NCBI GenBank assembly: GCA_049614485.1 | Contig: JBMZDR010000001.1 | Coordinates: forward strand, 200,793 to 264,792 | Length of the DNA: 64,000 bases | Reading direction: 5' to 3' | DNA from: GCA-2733415 sp049614485 | Lineage (GTDB): Bacteria > Bacteroidota > Bacteroidia > Flavobacteriales > Flavobacteriaceae | Part shown: piece by piece, positions 1 through 9,441 of the stretch | Position numbering within the stretch: position 1 is the first letter of the stretch | Layout of the letters: each line of letters begins with the position of its first letter | Made by a program: the position numbers and the translations under genes | Notes under the pieces: model-generated | The model's input: only the letters and a program-made list of their open reading frames with translations | What the model was told of the DNA's origin: nothing | Databases searched by the model: none

Positions 1-43
1 TGTCAATATTGATAGCTCTTTTTTTTATGGTTTATATTGTTTT

Positions 44-2521
44 TTAGTTTAAAACAACCACTTTAGTATTTAATAACGGATTGTTGTTTGTGTCCTTAAT
101 TGTTATTAAGTATAGTCCGTTAGAAACGTTTGGCTTTAAAGTAATGATAGTGGTGTTTTCTTTTGTTTCCTGGTAAATTTTACGGCCATTTATGTCATAA
201 AGAACAATGTTTAGTTCATCTACATTGGTTAAGGTGCTCGCTATGGAAATTTGATTTTCAGAAGCAGGGTTTCTTAATAACCTAATGCTATTATTTTTCA
301 TGTCTACATCAGAAACATTTAAGGGCATAGGTTCTACAATTTCTTCCCAAGCAAAAGCTACATTATCTGTTGTTAATGTTACATGAGCTTCATTATTATC
401 TGGCGTAAACCAATTCACAAAAGGTGTTTGAGTGCTTGTTGTGGTTGTAATTCCGTCCCATGGTGTGTCTGACACGCCAAGATTAATGTTTTGGTGCCAA
501 TCTAAATTAGTATCGTTTAAGGCGAGGCCGCTTACAGCTGGAATAAAGTTGAAGTAATCAATTGTTAATGAATTAAAAAAAGCATCCATAGTTGGGTCTG
601 ATCCTCCGAAAGAGGCTGCTAAGGCCCCTAGATCAAACAAGCCTCCAGGAGCAGCATCAATTCCGTCTGTGTATGGTAATGCTTTTGAGTTTGCATCAGC
701 ATTGATATCACAAAAGCAAAGCCAAGGTGCATCTATCCATATGTCATCAATAATAGCTTCTTGGTTTGTTTGTGGCGTAAACCAGACATCAAAATAAGCG
801 TCAGTTAATGTGGCTACGCCTTCTAAATATGCATCTAAAACTTTGTCTCCTGGTTGAACCGGATCTCCGTTTTTATGATAATATGGGGTGCCAATTCCAC
901 TTCCATTAATAATTGAAATATTTCTTGTGGTTTCTGGAAAACCAGTAGATGTTAGTCCTTCAATACTATTGTAAAATATTGAGTGGTAATTGTGAGCAAC
1001 AGGCAACACAATTGAGTTATTAAATTCTGCAATTTCGCCACTTGCAAGGTGTGGTTCAAAATGATCGACTAACATTTGTCTTGCAGCAGGCGATTTTAGC
1101 ATCCCATCTACAATAGGTCTAATGGCTTCCATGCTAAAGTCTCCAGCCCATGTGTCTAGTCCGTATGCTAAGTAGTTAAATAAATGTTGAAACCCAATAG
1201 GGACATTTGCGCCTTTGTGTGGAGAGTCAAAAGATAGCCATAAGCGTGTATTGTGGCTTAAGCCTTGTTGTTCCATATAGTTTAAGGCGTATCGTGTGAT
1301 TAAACCTCCCATACTTGGCCCTAGAACAACATTCCCTTCAACTCCTGTTTTTTGACTATTAATTATTGATATAACTTCTGTTACAAGCATGGCGTTACGC
1401 TCTATATAATCTGCGCCTCCATCTATTAATTCACTACCTGGATAGTCGTTACTATCAATTACACCATCGGAGTTAGTGTCTGTAGAGTTTGCCATTGATT
1501 GTAAAGAACCGTCAGACATTCTGAAGTATTGAGGGAAGTTAATAATAACTATATCAAAGTTTTCGTCAGCTCTAATTCGATCACCCAAGTTTTCTGGTGT
1601 GCCATTATTATCGTAACTTAATAGATTGTATACTGCTGCAATATTTCTTGAGTCAGAAGGGTCAAACCCGTCAATAACAAAAATAGGCTTGTTTAAAATG
1701 TTATCTGCGCCTAAAAACACTTCATATTCTGCTAAACCTGCAAAATTTGTTGCGCCATTATAAGCTGTTAGGTCAGGAATAACTGATGAAGTTATTTCTG
1801 TAACTGCCATATTGTTCTGGCTTCTTAAATCAGCATTTGATTGCTCTAAGGTAATATTTGAAAATCTATTAATGATTTCGTTGTTTTCAAATTCAATACT
1901 AAACTTAATGTTTTTTTGTCCTGCTATGTTGTAGTTTACTAGTATTGGTGTATTGATTTTTAATTCTTGATAGCCATTTCCGTTGTCAAAATCTACGTTT
2001 ATTTTAGTGATTTTATTTTCTGTTGTATTTATGAAAAAGCTCTCGTCTAGAATATATGTGGTATTCAGCCCTCTTTTTTTTTGTATTAAAGGTGTAATTA
2101 TTGTTGAAGAATATTGCTTGAAAATATAATCATTATTGTTTCTGATTATTTTATTGCCATCAACAGTTATATCGCCATTAGTGTAGCTTTCTTTTTTGAT
2201 AGTTTCATATTCTGTATGTAGCAAGCCAATTTTTGTGATGTTTGAAGAGTTAATAGGCTTACAAATTTGTTGAAGTTGTTCTACTTTATTTAACCTAAAA
2301 GAGTTGTTGTTCAATGACAATTCTTTATAGGTTTGTAGAAAGCCATACATGCCATAGGTGTCACGTTCTTTTCCTAAAGAACTAATGGGGCTTGTTTTTT
2401 TTATAAGAATATTCGTTTTTAAATCAGATGTGTTGAATTTTGTGTAATCTAACGTTTCTTTGTTTTGTGCTTGTAACATTCCAAATGCAAATAGCAGGAT
2501 TGCGAAGTAATTGTGTTTCAT
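44..2521 (-). CDS. Secreted alpha/beta-hydrolase-like protein with T9SS sorting domain
   Basis: An 825-residue protein with an N-terminal signal peptide (about residues 1-18, ending ...LQAQ). The middle part carries a lipase-type nucleophile elbow, GPSMGG, with the presumed catalytic Ser403, preceded by a strand and DGFDP turn near residue 284; this suggests an esterase or lipase-like alpha/beta hydrolase acting outside the cell. A DTNSDGVIDSNDYPGSE stretch (about 348-364) resembles a dockerin-type calcium loop. The last 75 residues have the typical T9SS type A sorting-domain pattern (NPAS..., YDINGRKIY, NGLYLITI), so it should be exported by Sec, then secreted or surface-anchored by the T9SS. 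The substrate cannot be told from sequence. It stands alone on the minus strand, with 164 bp separating it from pruA upstream. The hydrolase call is moderate; secretion is secure. Confidence 0.8.
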   Translation of the reverse strand: MKHNYFAILLFAFGMLQAQNKETLDYTKFNTSDLKTNILIKKTSPISSLGKERDTYGMYGFLQTYKELSLNNNSFRLNKVEQLQQICKPINSSNITKIGLLHTEYETIKKESYTNGDITVDGNKIIRNNNDYIFKQYSSTIITPLIQKKRGLNTTYILDESFFINTTENKITKINVDFDNGNGYQELKINTPILVNYNIAGQKNIKFSIEFENNEIINRFSNITLEQSNADLRSQNNMAVTEITSSVIPDLTAYNGATNFAGLAEYEVFLGADNILNKPIFVIDGFDPSDSRNIAAVYNLLSYDNNGTPENLGDRIRADENFDIVIINFPQYFRMSDGSLQSMANSTDTNSDGVIDSNDYPGSELIDGGADYIERNAMLVTEVISIINSQKTGVEGNVVLGPSMGGLITRYALNYMEQQGLSHNTRLWLSFDSPHKGANVPIGFQHLFNYLAYGLDTWAGDFSMEAIRPIVDGMLKSPAARQMLVDHFEPHLASGEIAEFNNSIVLPVAHNYHSIFYNSIEGLTSTGFPETTRNISIINGSGIGTPYYHKNGDPVQPGDKVLDAYLEGVATLTDAYFDVWFTPQTNQEAIIDDIWIDAPWLCFCDINADANSKALPYTDGIDAAPGGLFDLGALAASFGGSDPTMDAFFNSLTIDYFNFIPAVSGLALNDTNLDWHQNINLGVSDTPWDGITTTTSTQTPFVNWFTPDNNEAHVTLTTDNVAFAWEEIVEPMPLNVSDVDMKNNSIRLLRNPASENQISIASTLTNVDELNIVLYDINGRKIYQETKENTTIITLKPNVSNGLYLITIKDTNNNPLLNTKVVVLN

Positions 2522-2632
2522 AGTTTAATTGGTTGAAATTCTCTCTATTATGCATGCATAGTAATGAGTGTTAACAAGTTAGGAAAAGAAAACGAAAAAC
2601 ATGAATAAACTAGAAATAGTCGATTATGTGTC

Positions 2633-2665
2633 AAAAAAAAAGCTCAAATGCAATATTTGAGCTTT
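2633..2665 (-). terminator. Intrinsic terminator of pruA
   Basis: An 11-bp perfect stem (AAAGCTCAAAT at 2639-2649 with ATTTGAGCTTT at 2655-2665) and a 5-nt loop. Read on the minus strand it is followed by a run of at least eight T. It lies 20 bp past the pruA stop. Confidence 0.85.
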
Positions 2666-2685
2666 AAATAATCAATAAGTTGTGG

Positions 2686-4311
2686 TTATCCTAAAAAAGG
2701 ATATCTATAATCAACTGGAGTTACAAACGTTTCCTTAATTAAACGAGGAGAAACCCAACGTAATAAGTTTTGTGCAGAACCAGCTTTGTCATTTGTTCCC
2801 GAAGCTCTTGCGCCTCCAAATGGTTGTTGCCCAACGACAGCTCCTGATGGTTTGTCGTTGATATAGAAGTTACCTGCACTGTTTTGTAATGCTTTGTTGG
2901 CTTCTTCTAATGCGTATCTGCATTCAGAGAATACAGCACCTGTTAAGGCATATTCAGAAGTAGAGTCTACTAATTGTAATGTTTTAGACCAATCCTTGTC
3001 TTCATACACATATATAGTTACTACAGGTCCGAATAATTCAGTTTCCATAGTTTTGTAATTAGGGTTAGTAGTTACAATAACTGTAGGCTCAATGAAGTAT
3101 CCTTTAGATTTATCATAATTTCCACCAGCAACTATTTCTGCGTCACTATCTTTTTTAGCTTGATCAATATAAGAAGCTAATTTGTCAAATGACCCTTCGT
3201 GAATTACAGCGGTAATAAAGTTGCTTAAATCCCCTGGAGATCCCATTTTAAATGAAGCAACATCTTCTTTAACGTGATTAATGATTTCTGTAGCTGTAGA
3301 TTTTGGCAAGTAAATTCTAGATGCTGCAGAGCATTTTTGTCCTTGAAACTCAAAACCACCTCTTGAAATAGCTGTTGCTACTTGTTTAGTGTTTGAAGTT
3401 GGGTGTGCGATAATAAAATCTTTACCTCCAGTTTCTCCAACTATTTTCGGGTATGTTTTATAGGTGTGAATGTTTTCTCCAATTTTCTTCCAAATTTCTT
3501 TGAAGACATAGGTAGATCCTGTAAAGTGGATTCCTGAAAAATCAGGGCTAGCCAATACAGTATCAGTAATCATTACGGGGTCTCCATAAACAACGTTGAT
3601 AACGCCATCAGGTACTCCAGCTTCTTTGAAAATATCAACAATTACTTTTGCTGAAAATATTTGATGATCACTTGGTTTCCAAACAACAGTATTTCCCATT
3701 AAGGCAGCACTTGCTGGTAAATTTGCGGCAATTGCAGTAAAGTTAAACGGTGTGATGGCGTAAATAAACCCTTCTAGAGGTCTGTATTCAACTCTATTCC
3801 AAACACCACTTGAAGAAGCAGGTTGGTCTTTGTAAATGTCAGACATGAATTTTACGTTAAAACGTAAAAAGTCAATTAATTCACATGCAGCATCAATTTC
3901 TGCTTGAAATACATTTTTAGATTGTGCAATCATTGTTGCAGCATTTATCTTTGCTCTGTATGGTCCTGCAATTAAATCGGCAGCACGTAAAAATATAGAA
4001 GCACGTTGTTCCCATGGCATTTGTGACCATTGTACTCTAGCTTCTAAAGCGCTTGAAATTGCAGTGTCAATATGTGTTTTCTCTGCCAAATGATATGTTC
4101 CAACAACGTGTTGGTGGTCATGAGGTAAAGTCATGTTTCTGGTGTTCCCAGTTCTCACTTCGTCCTTACCAATATATAATGGTACATCAACTGAACTGTT
4201 GTAATATGCATTGTACTGTTGTGTTACAGCTTCTCTTTCTGGAGTTCCTGGAGCGTATGATTTTACTGGCTCGTTTATTGGTTCCGGAACATTGAAAAAA
4301 CCTTTTCCCAT
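2686..4311 (-). CDS. pruA: L-glutamate gamma-semialdehyde dehydrogenase (1-pyrroline-5-carboxylate dehydrogenase)
   Basis: A 541-residue aldehyde dehydrogenase of the P5C-dehydrogenase type, full length for the stand-alone enzyme of Bacteroidota. It oxidises glutamate-5-semialdehyde to glutamate with NAD+, the second step of proline breakdown. Visible landmarks are the cofactor-binding TPFNFTA segment (187-193), WKPSD (211-215), the general-base glutamate E293 in VGETGGKD and the catalytic cysteine C327 in GQKCSAASR. The N-terminus MGKGFFNVPEP and the PFGGARASGTNDKAG segment near the C-terminus are characteristic of this subfamily rather than of general ALDHs. The first proline step (PutA-type proline dehydrogenase) is not adjacent. 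It is a single-gene unit with its own terminator downstream. Confidence 0.96.
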   Translation of the reverse strand: MGKGFFNVPEPINEPVKSYAPGTPEREAVTQQYNAYYNSSVDVPLYIGKDEVRTGNTRNMTLPHDHQHVVGTYHLAEKTHIDTAISSALEARVQWSQMPWEQRASIFLRAADLIAGPYRAKINAATMIAQSKNVFQAEIDAACELIDFLRFNVKFMSDIYKDQPASSSGVWNRVEYRPLEGFIYAITPFNFTAIAANLPASAALMGNTVVWKPSDHQIFSAKVIVDIFKEAGVPDGVINVVYGDPVMITDTVLASPDFSGIHFTGSTYVFKEIWKKIGENIHTYKTYPKIVGETGGKDFIIAHPTSNTKQVATAISRGGFEFQGQKCSAASRIYLPKSTATEIINHVKEDVASFKMGSPGDLSNFITAVIHEGSFDKLASYIDQAKKDSDAEIVAGGNYDKSKGYFIEPTVIVTTNPNYKTMETELFGPVVTIYVYEDKDWSKTLQLVDSTSEYALTGAVFSECRYALEEANKALQNSAGNFYINDKPSGAVVGQQPFGGARASGTNDKAGSAQNLLRWVSPRLIKETFVTPVDYRYPFLG

Positions 4312-4484
4312 GGTAATGTTATGTGTTTATGTTAAAATCTATTATTTAAGAAATCAAAAATACTAAAAATAAAATCAATAGAATATGATATGGTAGCTAT
4401 TGTTGAAATGATGATGGTATACGTATGTTAAATTTTGTGAAGATAATTTTGTAAGTTGCATAGATGTAATCCGATTAAAATTAG

Positions 4485-5192
4485 ATGTGTACAGTAAGTT
4501 TTATTTATAAAGGAAAGACAGATTTTGTTCTTACATCAAATAGGGATGAAGCAATTAACCGAAAAACGATTGCGCCTAGGTTGTATGAAGAGAATAATTT
4601 GTCATTGGTTTATCCGAAAGATACTGTAGCTGGTGGAACATGGATAGGTGCAAGTAGTCAAAACAGGCTATTGTGTTTGCTGAATGGTGCTTTTGTAAAG
4701 CATACACGTAAAGCCTCATACAAGAAAAGTAGAGGTGTTTTAGTTAAGGAATTGTTGTATGTTTCTGATATAGAAAGAGAAATTGAAAACTATGACTTCA
4801 ATAATATTGAGCCGTTTACATTAATAATTGTCGATTGGAATTCTGAATTGAAGTTGATAGAGTTAGTTTGGGATGGAGTTCATGCCCAAATTACTGATTT
4901 GCCACTGGAATCGAAAATATGGAGCTCATCTACATTATATAATTATGAAATGAAGGTTTTGAGGCAACAATGGTTTGGTGAATACTTAAGCCAAAACGGC
5001 TCATCAAAAGAAGAGCTGTTTTATTTCCATGAACATTATGGTGTTGGTGATTCTATGTTAGATATGAAAATAGATAGAGGTTTGCTAAAAACGGTTAGTA
5101 TTACGCAATTTGAAAAAAATCAGAAGACGATTCAAATCGCATATAAAGACCTTTTGAAATCAGAACTTAGTCATACGGAGTTTAATATATAG
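4485..5192 (+). CDS. NRDE (TANGO2-like) family protein
   Basis: A 235-residue protein beginning MCTVSFIYKG with the family signature TSNRDEAINR at about residues 17-26. The Cys2 right after the start and the NRDE block define this family (TANGO2 homologues). Some members have been proposed to act as N-terminal-nucleophile hydrolases, or in haem or lipid handling, but the bacterial function is not settled. There is no signal peptide, so it should be cytosolic. The start is fixed by Cys2, which would become the N-terminal residue after methionine removal. The next gene on the same strand starts 9 bp after the stop, so the two are likely co-transcribed. Confidence 0.85.
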   Translation: MCTVSFIYKGKTDFVLTSNRDEAINRKTIAPRLYEENNLSLVYPKDTVAGGTWIGASSQNRLLCLLNGAFVKHTRKASYKKSRGVLVKELLYVSDIEREIENYDFNNIEPFTLIIVDWNSELKLIELVWDGVHAQITDLPLESKIWSSSTLYNYEMKVLRQQWFGEYLSQNGSSKEELFYFHEHYGVGDSMLDMKIDRGLLKTVSITQFEKNQKTIQIAYKDLLKSELSHTEFNI

Positions 5193-5201
5193 GTTAAAAA
5201 A

Positions 5202-6206
5202 ATGAAAGAGAATACAGGAATATTGTTAGTGTTGGCATATCCAGAAACTATTGTTATGGTTGCTGATGAGTGGTATTCTCCTTTTTTAAAATATATAGGT
5301 ATAGGAAAAAAAGATTATTTAAGAGCTGGTCATGCTGCTTTAGTACTCATTGATAAAGAAAAAGGTGATTTAGAGTATCATGATTTCGGACGCTATATTA
5401 CTTCAGAGCCAAACGGAAGAGTGCGAGGTATGAGTTTTGATAGAGAATTGGAGTTTCCTTTAAGAGCTACTATTGCAGATGGTAAAGTTGAAAACTTAGA
5501 AGATATTTTGCGCTTCTTGGCTACAAACCCAAAAATAACACATGGTGAAGGGAAGCTTGTGGCCTCTGTTTGTGGTAAAATTAATTATAAAAAAGCCAGA
5601 ACTCATATAAATAAAATGCAAAATATGGGCTTAATACGTTACGCAGCATTTGTTAAAAACGCAAGTAATTGTGCGCGCTTTGTAACGTCAACCATAATAG
5701 CGTCTGTAACTGATAATAAGATAAAAAAAAGGTTGATTGCCTCGCAATTATTTACACCAAGTACAGTTGGTAATGTGGTGATTTCAGATACTTGCTCTAA
5801 AATATATGAAGCGTCTGAAACAGGGGAGGTTAAAAAATTTACTTCTTCAGTAAGTAAAGAAAATCTAAGGTGTTTTTTGGACAAACTCCCGAATCATAAA
5901 CCTAATTACGAAGGGACGTTATATCCGAAACCTGTGAAAAACATTCACGCTAATGCGCAGTGGTTGGGTGGTATTGCTGCTGGGGCTTGGTTTGAGTTAA
6001 CGTATGATGCTAATTTGTTAGCGAATGAATTTCGGTTTAGGCGAATTTCACCAGATGGACACATTGATGTGGATGCGGTTTTTCAGTCAGAAGATGAGTT
6101 AATATTGCATCAAAGTTTTGAGATACAGCATTATTCCAACTGTTTGTTTTGTACTGTAAAACAAGGCAAGCGAATATTTAAATTAAATTATTTACGAGAT
6201 TTTTAA
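5202..6206 (+). CDS. Uncharacterised protein with possible permuted papain-like His...Asn-Cys motif
   Basis: A 334-residue protein I cannot assign to a named family with confidence. It has no signal peptide or membrane segment. Two conserved-looking blocks stand out: RAGHAALVLID with His44 followed by LEYHDFGRY (His60), and KNASNCARFVTSTI with Asn156-Cys157. A histidine strand followed later by an NC-x-x-F helix is the arrangement seen in LRAT/permuted NlpC-P60 papain-fold enzymes, so a cysteine hydrolase or acyltransferase is possible; this is inference from pattern only. The C-terminal third is rich in aromatic and charged residues. It follows the NRDE gene by 9 bp and its stop codon overlaps that of the convergent apaG within a TTAA palindrome. 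Confidence 0.7.
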   Translation: MKENTGILLVLAYPETIVMVADEWYSPFLKYIGIGKKDYLRAGHAALVLIDKEKGDLEYHDFGRYITSEPNGRVRGMSFDRELEFPLRATIADGKVENLEDILRFLATNPKITHGEGKLVASVCGKINYKKARTHINKMQNMGLIRYAAFVKNASNCARFVTSTIIASVTDNKIKKRLIASQLFTPSTVGNVVISDTCSKIYEASETGEVKKFTSSVSKENLRCFLDKLPNHKPNYEGTLYPKPVKNIHANAQWLGGIAAGAWFELTYDANLLANEFRFRRISPDGHIDVDAVFQSEDELILHQSFEIQHYSNCLFCTVKQGKRIFKLNYLRDF

Positions 6207-6589
6207 TTTAGAGCAAATGGAGCACTTAGTTTAAATGTAGGTATTTGTACTTTAAACGTTTGTGATGAATGAAAACTAACCATGTTGTAAAACCCCTTCA
6301 TAGAACCATGTGGAGAGGCAAGTAAACAGCCTGAGTTGTAACTGTGTGACTCGCCTGGTTTTAATACCGGTTTGTTACCAACAACACCTTCGCCTTCAAT
6401 AACTTCAGTGTAGTTTAGAGAATCGAATATTTTCCAATGTCTTGAAGTTAGTTGAACAGCCTCAGAACTTTGGTTTTCAATGGTGACAATATATCCAAAG
6501 GCGAAGTGCATTTTATAATTTTTATAAAACGTTCCTTCAAAATTTGTTTTCACAGAAATTTTAATGCCCCTAGTTATTTGTTGAACCAT
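6203..6589 (-). CDS. apaG: ApaG domain protein
   Basis: A 128-residue single-domain protein, the normal length for ApaG (an FN3-like beta sandwich). It begins MVQQITRGIKISVKTNFEGTF and contains the typical SRHWKIFDS, VVGNKPVLKPGESHSYNSGC and GSMKGFY blocks. ApaG proteins are linked by older genetics to Co2+/Mg2+ efflux and Ap4A levels, but the biochemical activity is not firmly known. It lies 80 bp downstream of the T9SS plug gene on the same strand and could be co-transcribed with it. It overlaps the convergent gene's stop by 4 bp. Confidence 0.93.
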   Translation of the reverse strand: MVQQITRGIKISVKTNFEGTFYKNYKMHFAFGYIVTIENQSSEAVQLTSRHWKIFDSLNYTEVIEGEGVVGNKPVLKPGESHSYNSGCLLASPHGSMKGFYNMVSFHSSQTFKVQIPTFKLSAPFALN

Positions 6590-6669
6590 TGTTATTTAAT
6601 TTATTTAGTAAAAATAAGCAAAATTTATATAGTATCTGTTTTTTGAATCAAGATAAGTTGTCATGAAAG

Positions 6670-7911
6670 TTAATTACTGATGTTAATGGAGCTAGCGCTC
6701 CCAATTCCGATAACCTTGTCATATCTATCACCTAGGTTTTTATAATAGACTAAAACGGTATATTCATTTTCAGTTTGATAGAAATTTCCATCAATGAATG
6801 AATGGTCAACGGAGTCATTTGTGTGAGTGATAAATTTATAGTTTACAAAGCCTTGCTTTATTAATGAAGTGTTTTCGTAGATTCCTTTTGCGATGTTGTA
6901 GGTCATTTCTGAAGCCGGGCTTAGTTCGTAGTTGTTGAAGTTACCAACAACATAAATTTTTCTTTCGCCAATATTCTCATAGTTTTCTAGTGAAAAATGC
7001 ATTTTTACATAATCCGCTTCTATATCGCTGTTGTCAACATTTAAATTGCGAACTACAAAACCACCGTTAATGTCTGGGTTGTAGGTGTATGGTTCGTAGT
7101 TTCTAGATGAGTTGGTGTAAAGATAGTTGTGGTAAATGTCTTTTAGTTCATAGCCTTGTGTGCTTACATTTCCGCCTCTAATGTTTTTATTGTCAAAATA
7201 AAAATATTCATTCCCTGCCCAGAATGAAGCTTCTTTGTCGTACCTGTACATTAGTTCATTTCCAAGTGTGTATTGTGGTTTTAAATTGGTGATGCAATCG
7301 TTAATGTTGTTGTTTTTAAAAACCAGTGTTTTAATAGTTTCTTTTGGGTTTATAAAAAAATCTTGTCTTGGTTTAATTGAGAATTGAACCACTTGTTTTG
7401 TGTTAATGAAATTTAAATCTCTAGATCTCTTAATTTGAGTTTTAACTGTGGCTCTGTTTTGAAAAACTATAAACTTTTTAGAAAACAACAACTCGCTATC
7501 ATCATTATATATTTCTAAAAAATAATTTCCTGTTTTAATTATTCTTAAGTCGTTGTTAGGTATCCTAAGTCTGTAGTGGGAGTAGGCTTGTAGAGTGTTG
7601 TATGAATTTTCATAATCTTGAATATGTTGGTCGTCCAAGCCTCTTAGGTATTCACTTTTCATAAGTTGTGATGTTGACCAATCAAAGTTACAGTGTGTAA
7701 TTTTATAGTAGTAATCAGCTTCGTCACCATTAATATCATCAAAAGAGAGTTCAAGTGTTTTTCCTAGTTCAATCAGTGGTATTTGTCTTTCTGAAGTTAG
7801 TTCTTGAAGTTGCACTGTTTTAATGTGGTTAGGAGGGTAAACTTCGTTTAGTACTTGTGCGTAGCTAAACTGAAAAATAAATATAGATGTGATTAGAATA
7901 ATATGTTGCAT
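6670..7911 (-). CDS. Type IX secretion system plug protein (DUF5103)
   Basis: A 413-residue protein with signal peptide (MQHIILITSIFIFQFSYAQ) and the DUF5103 signature: VLNEVYPPNHIKTVQL near the mature N-terminus, then a CNFDW block typical of the family. Proteins of this family were seen as the Plug that closes the SprA translocon pore in a Flavobacterium johnsoniae cryo-EM structure, so it should be periplasmic or outer-membrane associated and help gate T9SS export. This fits the two T9SS-sorted cargo proteins in the same window. Length is normal. It is transcribed away from nqrA across a 173-bp divergent promoter region. Confidence 0.88.
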   Translation of the reverse strand: MQHIILITSIFIFQFSYAQVLNEVYPPNHIKTVQLQELTSERQIPLIELGKTLELSFDDINGDEADYYYKITHCNFDWSTSQLMKSEYLRGLDDQHIQDYENSYNTLQAYSHYRLRIPNNDLRIIKTGNYFLEIYNDDSELLFSKKFIVFQNRATVKTQIKRSRDLNFINTKQVVQFSIKPRQDFFINPKETIKTLVFKNNNINDCITNLKPQYTLGNELMYRYDKEASFWAGNEYFYFDNKNIRGGNVSTQGYELKDIYHNYLYTNSSRNYEPYTYNPDINGGFVVRNLNVDNSDIEADYVKMHFSLENYENIGERKIYVVGNFNNYELSPASEMTYNIAKGIYENTSLIKQGFVNYKFITHTNDSVDHSFIDGNFYQTENEYTVLVYYKNLGDRYDKVIGIGSASSINISN

Positions 7912-8046
7912 GAAAACGTGTTCGTTGTTTTGGTGTAAATATAGTCAAAATATGTGCCAAAGCGCATGACGTGTATTTCTTATTTAGAAAAATTATAAAT
8001 AAAGAAATTTGGCTTTACACAATTTTAAGACTTGGCTATTAAGTTG

Positions 8047-8054
8047 TAAATTTG
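8047..8054 (+). promoter_or_regulatory. Candidate -7 element for the nqr operon
   Basis: TAAATTTG matches the Bacteroidota -7 consensus TAnnTTTG and lies 31 bp before the nqrA ATG, implying a leader of about 25 nt. No TTG sits at the ideal distance upstream, so support is moderate. Confidence 0.45.
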
Positions 8055-8084
8055 GCTCGAATTTTTTAGAAAATCTACTCAATT

Positions 8085-9437
8085 ATGTCCAAAGACATTC
8101 GTATACGAAAAGGGTTTGACATTAAACTTGTTGGTGAGGCCGAAAAAAACACGGTGCAAGCTATACAAAGTAATGTTTACGCAATTCAGCTTTCTGATTT
8201 TCATGGAATAATCCCAAAAATGCTTAAAAAAGTTGGTGATAAGGTACAGGCTGGTGAGGCTGTGTTTTATAACAAAACTAATGAAGCTATGATGTTTGCT
8301 GCTCCAGTTAGTGGTGAAATTTCTGAGATTATTCGTGGAGATAGAAGAAGAATTCTAACCATCAAAATCAGTGCAGATAAAGAGCAAAAACATACTAGTG
8401 TTTCTAGTGTAAATGTTGAAACTGCAAATGCTGAAACTATCAAAAATCATTTATTAGCAACAGGTTGTTGGCCTTTTATTAGTCAGCGTCCGTATGCTAT
8501 AATCGCAAATCCAGAAGTTGCTCCAAAAGCTATTTTTGTTTCTGCTTATGCAAGTGCGCCTTTGGCTGCTGATTACGATTACGTATTAGCTGGTAAAGAA
8601 GCGGAAATGCAGGCTGCAGTAACTGCTTTAGGAAAGTTAACTGAAGGTGCTGTACACGTTTCTGTAGGGAAGAACTCAAACTCTCCTTTATCAGGTTTAA
8701 ACGGTGTAACATTGCATAAAGTATCTGGGCCACACCCTTCAGGGAATGTTGGTACCCAAATTAATAAAATTGATCCTGTTAATAAAGGTGAAGTAGTTTG
8801 GACGGTAACACCTCAAGATTTAGTAATTATTGGAGAGTTGTTGTTAACTGGTAAATTTAATGCAGAGCGTACTATTGCTTTAGTAGGATCATCTGTTAAA
8901 AGCCCAAAATACTACAAAACTAAAATAGGAGCTGAAGTAGCTACATTTGTATATGCTTCAGGAGTGCATACTGAAAACATTCGTGTAATTGGTGGTGATG
9001 TGTTGACTGGAGCTAAAGTAAATCCTGATGGATATTTAGGATATTACAACAATACAGTTACCGTTATTCCAGAAGGAGATGATTACGATTTGTTTGGTTG
9101 GAATAAACCAGTATTCAATAAAGTGTCAACGTCAAGAGCGTTAACTTTTTCTTGGATGATGCCAAATAAAAAGTTTGACTTAAATACAAATACTAACGGA
9201 GAACACAGGGCATTTGTTGTTACAGGTTCTTACGAAGAGGTGTTTCCTTTAGATATGTATCCGTTACAGATGTTGAAAGCTTGTATGGTTAAAGACTTAG
9301 ATGAAATGGAAGCTTTAGGAATGTATGAAGTTGCACCAGAAGATTTCGCTTTAACTGAGTTTATTTGTGTGTCTAAACAACCACATCAGCAAATCATTAG
9401 AGAAGGGTTAGACTTAATGTATAAAGAAATAGGATAA
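8085..9437 (+). CDS. nqrA: Na+-translocating NADH:quinone reductase subunit A
   Basis: A 450-residue protein, full length for NqrA, the peripheral cytoplasmic subunit of the six-subunit Na+-pumping NADH:quinone oxidoreductase. It starts MSKDIRIRKGFDIKLVGEAE, carries the biotinyl/lipoyl-like N-terminal domain (GDKVQAGEAVFYNK), the TGCWPFISQRPYA segment and the GPHPSGNVGTQINKIDPV block that are diagnostic of the family. The domain interacts with quinone and NqrB. It is the first gene of nqrABCDEF; nqrB begins 5 bp downstream. Confidence 0.97.
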   Translation: MSKDIRIRKGFDIKLVGEAEKNTVQAIQSNVYAIQLSDFHGIIPKMLKKVGDKVQAGEAVFYNKTNEAMMFAAPVSGEISEIIRGDRRRILTIKISADKEQKHTSVSSVNVETANAETIKNHLLATGCWPFISQRPYAIIANPEVAPKAIFVSAYASAPLAADYDYVLAGKEAEMQAAVTALGKLTEGAVHVSVGKNSNSPLSGLNGVTLHKVSGPHPSGNVGTQINKIDPVNKGEVVWTVTPQDLVIIGELLLTGKFNAERTIALVGSSVKSPKYYKTKIGAEVATFVYASGVHTENIRVIGGDVLTGAKVNPDGYLGYYNNTVTVIPEGDDYDLFGWNKPVFNKVSTSRALTFSWMMPNKKFDLNTNTNGEHRAFVVTGSYEEVFPLDMYPLQMLKACMVKDLDEMEALGMYEVAPEDFALTEFICVSKQPHQQIIREGLDLMYKEIG

Positions 9438-9441
9438 CGCT

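Noticed and set aside
4053..4295. Open frame opposite to pruA, and similar frames opposite to other long genes
   Set aside because: They lie fully inside strong coding genes, their products match no family and lack proper starts. They are shadows of real genes.
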